A stretch of DNA of 30,167 nucleotides, from the NCBI GenBank assembly GCA_040007395.1, contig JBDTVG010000097.1:1-30167 (forward strand), read 5' to 3'. The position numbers were made by a program, and so were the translations under genes. The DNA is from DATGFK01 sp040007395. GTDB lineage: Bacteria; Chloroflexota; Anaerolineae; Aggregatilineales; UBA2796. Under the pieces are notes generated by a model, which searched no databases, had not been told where the DNA came from, and saw nothing but the letters and a program-made list of their open reading frames with translations. Positions 23,614 to 30,167 of the stretch are shown in pieces; the first letter of the stretch is position 1, and each line of letters opens with the position of its first letter.

Positions 23614-26010
23614 CTAGCCTACACGGCGGCTTGCCGGAGCTTTGTAGATAAAGAACGCATCGCTGCCATCTTCATCTAACTTGACCTTAAAGAGCTTGCC
23701 GTCAGGGAACCGCTCCATGAGCTTATGCAGATCGTCTTCGCGCTCGATAGCGACAAAGTAGGTGGTGGGCTTGCTGTTATCAAAGCTCGCGAGCGTGTCA
23801 TTGAGTGAAATCGGGAGTTCGCCATTGATATATGGCTTGCCAGTCATAAAGTATTGCAGAACCAGTGCATTCTGCACGCCACTCTCCCCACCGCCGATCA
23901 TCACCACTTGCTGACCTTCGTTGTAGGCTGCTTCCATTTCCGCACTAAGACGGTTGGACATCCAGTTACCACGATAAGCGGTATATTGATCGGGTAGTTC
24001 TGGCACATACACCCCGACATAAAAGGCGAGATTACCAGCGCTCAATAGCACGCCAATTGCGACAGCGATAGTACGGTTACGTTCTGGATGTTTCCAGAGT
24101 CTTGCCATTGCAATAGCAATCGCTGCCACCCCCATCTCGACAATCAGCGTAAAGGCAACTACACCGGGAAAATAGCGTTCATACTGCGGTGGACTAATCG
24201 CTAGTGTGCCACCCGCGAGTACCACCGCCAATGCCCAGCCAAGCGGCAGTGACCACTTCGGGCGCTTCCACAACACAAGAATCGACATGATTACGCCGAT
24301 CAAGAAGATTGGCCCACCCACCAGCCCCATCAAGCTGGAACTGCGCCCATACCAACCGCTGCGGTCAGGCAGCGCTACGAGTCCCAGAAATGAATATTTG
24401 ATCTGGTCACCGATGAACGGTTGGAGAGTGTTATTCTTGATATTCTCTTCGATCTGCCCATTAAAGAGAATACTTGGATCGGCACGGGTCGAGAGTGGCA
24501 AGTTAAAGGCGTACAGATAATAGTTCTGCGGCAATGTCACCACGAGGGCTGCTGCCGGAACAATCAACAGTAAACGCCATTGTTTCGCAACCATTTTACG
24601 GTCACGCAGCCAGATAAAGAACAGATAGGCTATCATGACTAAGGGGATAAGCCGTCCGCCGAGGTAAAACATTTGAGCAACGCCGACCATGAAGCCGCTT
24701 AAGGCATAGTCGATAGCCGCGCCGCGCCGCAAACCGCGCAGCAGAAAATAAAAGGCTAATGTACCGAACAACGGATCGGCGGGCTGGTTCATAGCGAGCC
24801 TGCTGAATTGGACATGGTACGACCACGGCAGCAAAAATAGTGCGGCAATCAACCCCGCTTGCCAATCGCGGATTTCACGCCCCAACAGATAAATAGCTGG
24901 TATAGTCAGTGCGCCCAGCAAGATCGAAGGTAGCCGTGCGCCCAGCAAAGTTGCGCCGAAAAGCTGTGTGGTGATGCCGATCATCGCCTGATACAAGCGT
25001 GGATGCGAGTGTATCCCCGGCTCAAACGGTGTAATCAGAAAGTGATCGGCGATAAACGTTGACCCCTCCTGTGCGAACAGCGCTTCATCATTGTCAAAGA
25101 TCGCCGGATTGTGATCAATATTGATTACGCGCATCGCAAATCCCGCTAGCAACAGGACTACGAGCAGACCATATTCCCACTTACGCAGGGGGTTTTTGTC
25201 CGCTTCGTCCATCTGCCCCCGCAGCGGCGAGATAGCGATGGCACAGGCGCCCATCGACAGGACCCACAACAGCAGATGTTCGCCCAAGTAGGCTTCCTGC
25301 GGCTTGACAGTGGAACGCCACGCGACCACAGCGGCTAGCCCAATCGATACCAATATCCACATTGGGCGGATACGGGCAGGCTGTATCTTTTCTGGCAGTG
25401 CCATCGTGCCGTTCTGTTCCAGTACCGCTCCGCCCAGAATAACCATAAATGTACCGATGCCGACAAGCAGCAGGGTAAATCCGCTGCTTGTGGCTATTTT
25501 GTCAGCATCACGGTAAATCTGGAACTGTCCGACATACATCAACACAAAAGCGGTGAACAAGACAGCGGCCTGCTGCCAAATAGGCCATGCAATCGGATCG
25601 AAGGCGTATTCTTTGCGTTCACGCACTTTAGGCTCATGTGGTTTGGCAGATCCACGCGCTGATTTAGTTCTGACTTCGCCGGAGGATGTTACCGGAATCG
25701 CCGCGCTTGGCTCCAGTGCTGCCATTGCCGCGATTGTTGTGCCTGTAGTGCCTGTCTTCCGCTGCGGTTCACTGTGTGACGATTCGCTGTGCGCTGCTTG
25801 AGCACGGAGAGGCCGAGCGCCAAACGCAAATTTAAAGCCAGATTGCTGGCGATTCGCGACCAGCCCGATAATGACAGAAATAACACTCAACGCCACAAAC
25901 AGCGGCAGCGAATACTGCGGCGGTTGGCTTACCAGCAGCAGCGTACAGGCGATCAGGACTATGCCATAGATAACCCTGCGGGAGCGGGTGGAAAGTTTTA
26001 CGTTAAAAAT
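23614..26010 (-). CDS. GT39-type membrane glycosyltransferase, probable AUU start
   Basis: A large integral membrane protein of the GT-C/GT39 (PMT/ArnT-like) type. The loop motif FDNDEALFAQEG and downstream SRLAMNQPADPLFGTLAFYFLLRGL are typical of polyprenyl-phosphate-dependent sugar transferases. A Ser/Thr/Ala-rich linker separates the N-terminal helices from the catalytic part, and a soluble domain closes the chain. From the first standard start (GTG 25896) it has 760 residues but begins inside a helix. In-frame coding continues upstream through a further helix (VIYGIVLIACTLLLV) and a basic start, with no ATG, GTG or TTG before the next stop. An ATT at 26010 lies five bases after GGGAGG; that start gives 798 residues. 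The stop overlaps the start of the methyltransferase gene. Confidence 0.78.
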   Translation of the reverse strand: MFNVKLSTRSRRVIYGIVLIACTLLLVSQPPQYSLPLFVALSVISVIIGLVANRQQSGFKFAFGARPLRAQAAHSESSHSEPQRKTGTTGTTIAAMAALEPSAAIPVTSSGEVRTKSARGSAKPHEPKVRERKEYAFDPIAWPIWQQAAVLFTAFVLMYVGQFQIYRDADKIATSSGFTLLLVGIGTFMVILGGAVLEQNGTMALPEKIQPARIRPMWILVSIGLAAVVAWRSTVKPQEAYLGEHLLLWVLSMGACAIAISPLRGQMDEADKNPLRKWEYGLLVVLLLAGFAMRVINIDHNPAIFDNDEALFAQEGSTFIADHFLITPFEPGIHSHPRLYQAMIGITTQLFGATLLGARLPSILLGALTIPAIYLLGREIRDWQAGLIAALFLLPWSYHVQFSRLAMNQPADPLFGTLAFYFLLRGLRRGAAIDYALSGFMVGVAQMFYLGGRLIPLVMIAYLFFIWLRDRKMVAKQWRLLLIVPAAALVVTLPQNYYLYAFNLPLSTRADPSILFNGQIEENIKNNTLQPFIGDQIKYSFLGLVALPDRSGWYGRSSSLMGLVGGPIFLIGVIMSILVLWKRPKWSLPLGWALAVVLAGGTLAISPPQYERYFPGVVAFTLIVEMGVAAIAIAMARLWKHPERNRTIAVAIGVLLSAGNLAFYVGVYVPELPDQYTAYRGNWMSNRLSAEMEAAYNEGQQVVMIGGGESGVQNALVLQYFMTGKPYINGELPISLNDTLASFDNSKPTTYFVAIEREDDLHKLMERFPDGKLFKVKLDEDGSDAFFIYKAPASRRVG

Positions 26011-26369
26011 TGCGACCTCCCAAGAGTTCTGAAATGGGCAACTGATTTACGAGTTTATGCTACTCAAAAAGTTTAGCCGAGATCGGCTCCTGTGCAAGTA
26101 GACCATCGCAACAGATGTGTTCCGATTTACCGTAGGCGAAAAAGATTATGAAAGCCTTACAGATTTTCTAACTTTCACTGGAAACATTAACGCTCATGCA
26201 GCCCATGTGTCCAATGGTACTTCTGTACTTGCGGCACTAATGTACCATAGGCTTACCTACTTCGGCCTCTTATACTCACCGGATAGTAGAGTAGGTTCGT
26301 TGTATTTCCTCCGCAGTCCATAATCTGCTTCACTTCCAACACGACTTCAAAACAGCGGAGATGTTCGAT
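26011..26369. other. Divergent intergenic region between glycosyltransferase and beta-helix genes
   Basis: About 360 bases. It contains the GGGAGG ribosome binding site of the glycosyltransferase on the minus strand (near 26016-26021) and the GGAG of the beta-helix gene at 26357-26360. A 207-base open frame at 26117-26323 has no ribosome binding site or recognisable similarity and I treat it as chance. ATGGTAC/GTACCAT arms near 26215-26250 form a weak inverted repeat. No firm promoter boxes were found. Confidence 0.5.
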
Positions 26370-28526
26370 ATGCGGTTGCGATTTTACTTTGCAATGATAC
26401 TCGTAATGCTGCCCCTGCTAGCGGTACAAAATCCTGTTTTTGCCGCCGGAACAGTGGGCACTGGATCAGCCTCAAGCTGTACCGAATCCGCGTTAAACAG
26501 CAAGCTATCGGGCGGCGGTACCATTACCTTCAACTGTGGCGCTGCCCCAGTCACGATCGCTATCACCACTGAAAAGACAATTTCCGCCAGCACCACGATT
26601 AATGGTAGCGGACTCATCACGCTCAATGCGGGCTATCGCACTCGGCTGTTCTATGTGAACGGCGGCAAGACGTTAACCCTTCAAAACCTGACGATTACTG
26701 GCGGAAATGGTTTGGGGAATGCCCATGGGGCTAATCGTGGCGGCGCAATCTTCAATATGGGGACGCTCAACACCAGCCACGTGACCTTCACTGCCAACAC
26801 TTCAATTGACGGCGGCGGTGCGATCTTCAACGATTGGCACGCCACCACTAACATTGATTACACTACCTTTATAGGCAATAGTCATACCACAAGAGCCAGT
26901 CAGGGTGGCGGTGCAATCTTCAACTCAGTTGGTAACATGACAGTGACCAATAGCAGCTTTATCAACAATACATCCCTGCCCGGACACTCCGGAGCGATTT
27001 ATAACGATGGCCCCGGCACCATCGTCAATAGCATTTTTTCTGGCAATGTCTCTCACGACAACGGTGCAATCTTCAATGATACCGCCACCTTGACCATCGC
27101 CTACAGCACATTCGCGGGAAATAAAGCTGATGCGTCTCAGGGTGAAGGAGGCGCAATCGAGAACTATGGCCCGCTGACTATCTTTGGCAGCACTTTTGTC
27201 GGTAACAGTTCAAGTCTAGGTGGAGCGCTGACCAGCGTGGGCGCACCCGGTAATGTAGTTGCTGTGACTAACAGTACTTTTTCCGGCAACTACGCCAATA
27301 ACACGGGCGCCATCTACAATACTTCAAGTACCATGATTATCACCAACAGCACTATTGCCAACAATAGTGGTCAGTTTGTGGGTGCATTGACCAGCTATAG
27401 TGGCGCGTTCAGCCTCCAAAATACGATTGTCTCCAATAACTACAATAATGGTGCCGGAAACTGTACAGGCTCGATCATCAATGGTGGCGGGAATTTGCAG
27501 TATCCCGGCACAAGTTGTGGATCGACTATTCCGTCTGGGGCTGATCCACAGTTGAAGGCACTCGCTAACTATGGCGGCCCAACCCAGACTCGTGCGCTGA
27601 AACCGGGCAGTCCCGCCATTGGCACAGCGTTGTGCGTTGCTACCACCGATCAACGTGGGGTACCGCGTCCTCAAGGTGGAACCTGTGACATTGGTGCTTA
27701 TGAGTTAATCACGGTAGGTAACGGCCCCACCGATACGATCGGTATGTATCATCCCGCAACTGGAACATTCAATATGCGGAATACAAATACTAGTGGTGTG
27801 CCGGATCTCTCGATCGGGTTTGGCGCATCGACGGATATACCCATCGCGGGCGACTGGAATGGCGATGGCATTGATACGGTAGGCGTATATCGTCCGAGTA
27901 CAGGTCAGTTTCTTCTGACCGACTTCAGCACGCCCGGTGCGCCGATCACCTATAACTTCACATTAGGTAGCCCCGGCGATCTACCAATGGTCGGTGACTG
28001 GGATGGCAACGGTGTAGATGGCGTGGGAGTCTTCCGCCCGACGAACGGTCTGATCTATCTCAAGAATAGCCTGACGACAGGATATGCCGACTTTCAGATG
28101 GTGCTAGGTAGTCCGGGTGACCTTCCGATTGCCGGCGACTGGAATGGCGATGGCTATGACAACCCCGGTGTTTTCCGACCTTCGCTGGGAACGTTCTTTC
28201 TGACTAACAGAGCTTGTAACTGTAGCGTTTATGCCGACTATCAATTGGTTCTTGGCAGCAACGGCGATAAGCCTATCGCTGGGGATTGGGATGGCAGTGG
28301 AGCGTCAGGAGTCGGCGTGTTCCACCCCTCGACAGGCACGATCGTGCTGCGAAACACCCTGACAACTGGTGCTGCTGATATAACTCTGAAATTTGGCACA
28401 TCAAGTGATAAACCAGTCGCCGGACACTGGGCAATTGGCGCGGCACTGGACAAGTTCACTATCGGTATAACGCCATCACAACCGCTGCCACCATCTGTAA
28501 AACTCGCCCCAACCTTTGTCCCGTAA
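26370..28526 (+). CDS. Secreted right-handed beta-helix protein with FG-GAP-like repeats
   Basis: A 718-residue exported protein. A signal peptide covers 1-26, ending VFAAG. Residues about 35-425 form a right-handed beta-helix made of short repeats such as GGAIFN, TVTNSTFSGN and NNTGAIYN, the pattern of polymorphic-membrane-protein and choice-of-anchor domains. RGVPRPQGGTCDIGAYE at about 428-445 closes this region as in choice-of-anchor Q proteins. Five repeats of about 48 residues follow (457-690), each with GDxPxxGDWxGxG and GVFRPSxGxFxLxN; the Asp-rich GDWNGDG loops could bind Ca2+. A short Pro-rich tail ends the chain. Start ATG 26370 has GGAG nine bases upstream; the ATG at 26361 is too close to it. 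Probably a surface adhesin-like or glycan-binding protein; no catalytic residues identified. Confidence 0.85.
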   Translation: MRLRFYFAMILVMLPLLAVQNPVFAAGTVGTGSASSCTESALNSKLSGGGTITFNCGAAPVTIAITTEKTISASTTINGSGLITLNAGYRTRLFYVNGGKTLTLQNLTITGGNGLGNAHGANRGGAIFNMGTLNTSHVTFTANTSIDGGGAIFNDWHATTNIDYTTFIGNSHTTRASQGGGAIFNSVGNMTVTNSSFINNTSLPGHSGAIYNDGPGTIVNSIFSGNVSHDNGAIFNDTATLTIAYSTFAGNKADASQGEGGAIENYGPLTIFGSTFVGNSSSLGGALTSVGAPGNVVAVTNSTFSGNYANNTGAIYNTSSTMIITNSTIANNSGQFVGALTSYSGAFSLQNTIVSNNYNNGAGNCTGSIINGGGNLQYPGTSCGSTIPSGADPQLKALANYGGPTQTRALKPGSPAIGTALCVATTDQRGVPRPQGGTCDIGAYELITVGNGPTDTIGMYHPATGTFNMRNTNTSGVPDLSIGFGASTDIPIAGDWNGDGIDTVGVYRPSTGQFLLTDFSTPGAPITYNFTLGSPGDLPMVGDWDGNGVDGVGVFRPTNGLIYLKNSLTTGYADFQMVLGSPGDLPIAGDWNGDGYDNPGVFRPSLGTFFLTNRACNCSVYADYQLVLGSNGDKPIAGDWDGSGASGVGVFHPSTGTIVLRNTLTTGAADITLKFGTSSDKPVAGHWAIGAALDKFTIGITPSQPLPPSVKLAPTFVP

Positions 28527-28535
28527 CGGTTCATT

Positions 28536-28571
28536 AAAAACGTAGGCCAGCTTTTGACAGGCTGGCCTACG
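28536..28571 (-). terminator. Rho-independent terminator for the small protein gene at 28595
   Basis: An 11-base perfect stem (28541-28551 with 28561-28571) with a nine-base loop is followed on the minus strand by five T (28540-28536). This is a textbook intrinsic terminator for the leftward gene ending at 28595. The hairpin can also act on the rightward beta-helix gene ending at 28526, though without a T tract. Confidence 0.85.
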
Positions 28572-28594
28572 TCGATCTATCTGATCTCGTCGTG

Positions 28595-29059
28595 TTACAG
28601 GCGCTCGAAAACAAGATCGCTAACTCCGTCCACTTTCCGTACCTTATAACGCTCGAGTGAAAACCAATCGTACATCTGGCCTGCAATACTTTGGGCAGCT
28701 TGATGATCCGCCTGCTTTGCTGCCAACTGCGCGAGTTGTTGGCTTTCCCAGAGGCAGAACGACATGCACTCTCCGGCTTCTGCTGGGGTTCCCATAAAGT
28801 AATATAGGAAACCGGGCGCACTGCGTGCTTCGATATATGCTTTGGCATCATATTCGTTCAGGAGCGTTTTGTCGGCATTGTGCCTGTGTCGTGAGCGAAA
28901 GACAACCAGATACCACTCGCCCGACTCGATACTGGCGAAACATTCTGACCAGTTAAAGCCGTGCTCTATAGGCAGCTTCATATACGAATCGGTGATATAG
29001 ATGAGACGCTGGAGTGAGTCGAAAATCGTTGTTGAAGCCAAACTGTCCACGATACCCAT
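28595..29059 (-). CDS. Small protein, possible dimeric alpha/beta-barrel fold
   Basis: A 154-residue soluble protein. Its central part (about 48-140) follows a strand-helix-strand order: WYLVVFRSRHR, then EYDAKAYIEARSAPGFLYYFMG, then CMSFCLWESQQLAQLAAKQADHQAA, and it ends YDWFSLERYKVRKVDG. This resembles antibiotic-biosynthesis-monooxygenase-like dimeric barrels, with the SFCLWES strand-helix turn typical of that fold. No cofactor residue can be assigned. The ATG at 29059 is directly adjacent to GAGG, so initiation at the in-frame GTG (29050) nine bases after GAGG is an alternative. It is monocistronic, with a clear terminator after it. Confidence 0.65.
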   Translation of the reverse strand: MGIVDSLASTTIFDSLQRLIYITDSYMKLPIEHGFNWSECFASIESGEWYLVVFRSRHRHNADKTLLNEYDAKAYIEARSAPGFLYYFMGTPAEAGECMSFCLWESQQLAQLAAKQADHQAAQSIAGQMYDWFSLERYKVRKVDGVSDLVFERL

Positions 29060-29395
29060 CCTCTATGCTGATTACAAGCTGCATCAATGCAGCGATAGCG
29101 TGAAAAATAAAAAGACTGATCCCCTAGTGAGGATCAGCCTTGTTTTAATGCGTTCCTATGCTTAATTCAGGTACGACTTTATACAGGCAATAACCCCCAA
29201 CGGGCATAACCAACATAAGCGTGGATACAGCAGTGCATACTGCTGGTGTAAATGGCGTGCGGATGCTGTATATAAATCATAAAAGTACTGTAGCAGGTCA
29301 CACGTAAAAGCACAAGTTTTACCCGCCTGAATTATCTGTGAATTCGCACAAAGTACGTCTAATGTGGAATCGATAAGGAGAGTTGACCAAGATGA
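29060..29395. other. Intergenic region with terminator and no gene
   Basis: About 335 bases with no coding potential. It holds the hairpin at 29116-29137 and presumably the promoter of the leftward gene at 29059. The part from 29160 to 29395 shows no structure that I can interpret and runs into IS982-like debris. Confidence 0.5.
29116..29137. terminator. Bidirectional-type hairpin terminator
   Basis: CTGATCC (29116-29122) pairs with GGATCAG (29131-29137) around an eight-base loop. On the plus strand it is followed by CCTTGTTTT. On the minus strand it is followed by a T-rich run (29115 down to about 29103). It could insulate the gene at 28595 from transcription coming out of the IS remnant. 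Confidence 0.55.
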
Positions 29396-29880
29396 GAAGT
29401 ACCGCTACCTTCATCAAAGGACAAGGCTCCAATGAGTACAAGTATACAAACTGGTGATGCTGACGACGGTGGAGGGCTGCCCATTGTGTCCGACTTGGTG
29501 AGCGCCAATACCGATGAACGAGGGGCTGCCGAGGTCGTCTTGCAACGAGTGCGCGATTGTGACATCTTTGGAGATAAAGGCTTTATCGGGGACGACTGGC
29601 AAGCTCAGGTGCGCTGGCATACCGGAATCGGGTCTGGACCATGAAACGCGCCAACCAACCCCTCCAGAATCCACCCGAATTTGACCGACTGCTGGGCAGT
29701 GTTCGGGAGCACATTGAAGGCACTTTTCATTGCATTCAAAATACTGGGCGTAATATCGAGCGCTTGTTGGCAAAAACCACCCCTAGACTCGCTACCAGAG
29801 TTTCCCTTAAAGTCACTTGTTAGGTGCTCAAACACCTTTTGCGTCGTCATTTCGCTATCGACCGTCAGTCTTTTTAGCTT
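29396..29880 (+). pseudogene. Decayed IS982-like transposase
   Basis: The C-terminal half of an IS982-type DDE transposase is spread over three frames: VYKLVMLTTVEG near 29440-29474; GLPIVSDLVSANTDERGAAEV and DCDIFGDKGFIGDDW (catalytic Asp in GDKG) to about 29600; then MKRANQPLQNPPEFDRLLGSVREHIEGTFHCIQ (Glu in HIEGTF) and NIERLLAKTTPRLATRVSLK to 29819. An in-frame TAG at 29821 is followed by VLKHLLRRHFAIDRQSF. At least two frameshifts and one nonsense codon make it non-functional. The 5' half was not found. Confidence 0.7.
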
Positions 29881-30167
29881 TTAACCGCTTAGAATTCACA
29901 TCAGACGTAAGAGGCTGTGGGAACAACCTTTGCCTGCCATGTCTGGAAAGTTTTGCCTTTTGCCGCAAAGCCTAATGGAGTCCCATTGGGAGATAAAGAT
30001 CCCATCTACTCTTAAAAACATGCGGTTGTCGCAAATGTTAGTAACGCAATCGAAAGGAACATTATTGCAGTATTGCTCCTTTTTCGCTTACGGTATTGCA
30101 TTGTTCCCTCAATTCTAAGCTGGACTTTACACATGGGTGGTATAAGAATGAGGCAGACTAAGCAGTC
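29881..30167. other. Right-end region without a recognised gene
   Basis: About 290 bases beyond the IS982-like remnant. An imperfect inverted repeat (CGAAAGGAAC at 30051-30060 against the CTCCTTTTTCG end at 30076-30086) may belong to an IS end. Short open frames here have no ribosome binding site or similarity that I recognise. An ATG near 30150 could open a gene beyond the window. Confidence 0.4.

Noticed and set aside
26215..26250. ATGGTAC/GTACCAT inverted repeat as an operator
   Set aside because: Only seven bases, widely spaced, with no promoter context.
26117..26323. Small open frame before the beta-helix gene
   Set aside because: No ribosome binding site, no similarity and irregular composition; treated as chance.
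30051..30086. Imperfect inverted repeat as an IS terminal repeat
   Set aside because: Pairing needs gaps, and no matching partner was found at the other side of the IS982-like remnant.
1..30167. CRISPR array or anti-phage defence island
   Set aside because: No regularly spaced repeats and no recognisable Cas, restriction or toxin-antitoxin genes.

Overview
The window looks like chromosomal DNA of a Chloroflexota (filamentous Chloroflexia-type) bacterium. Base composition is moderate. The evidence is the mix of gene families: GT-C mannosyltransferase-like proteins, choice-of-anchor/FG-GAP surface proteins, an SH3 plus SGNH secreted protein, a YabN-type MazG fusion, a Suc_Fer-like protein and a PHP-type histidinol phosphatase. 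The phylum call is inference from gene style; no rRNA or tRNA gene is present to anchor it.

Layout. 0-5 kb, minus strand: amino-sugar and envelope genes, glmS (glucosamine-6-phosphate synthase), nagA (GlcNAc-6-P deacetylase) and a membrane-anchored M23 peptidase-like/beta-propeller protein. 5.2-7.1 kb, plus strand: a two-gene secreted-protein operon with a good sigma-70-type promoter and a terminator. 7.1-9 kb: a Suc_Fer-like protein converging on a PHP histidinol phosphatase. 9.2-11.7 kb: a large GT-C membrane protein.

12.05-15.3 kb is the most interesting part: a compact three-gene operon of an isoprenyl diphosphate synthase, a class I terpene cyclase with intact DDxxD and NSE motifs, and a SAM methyltransferase, closed by a strong hairpin. 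I read it as a pathway to a methylated terpene. An uncharacterised protein with a likely GTG start follows. At 16-17.3 kb are a queuosine-precursor-type transporter (YhhQ/VUT family) and a small membrane protein.

17.3-20.8 kb is a graveyard of mobile DNA: a broken TPR gene, a frameshifted ISH3-like transposase running in frame into an ISL3-type tail, twin small hairpins, and an IS701-like tail abutting an IS1 InsA-like head. A SHOCT-domain membrane protein and an orphan protein sit among the remnants.

21.3-26 kb, minus strand: a GT39-type membrane glycosyltransferase, a small SAM methyltransferase and a MazG pyrophosphohydrolase, tightly spaced. The methyltransferase carries an in-frame palindromic repeat, and the glycosyltransferase appears to start at a non-standard AUU codon. 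26.4-28.5 kb: a secreted right-handed beta-helix protein with five FG-GAP-like repeats. 28.6-30.1 kb: a small putative dimeric alpha/beta-barrel protein, terminators and a decayed IS982-like transposase.
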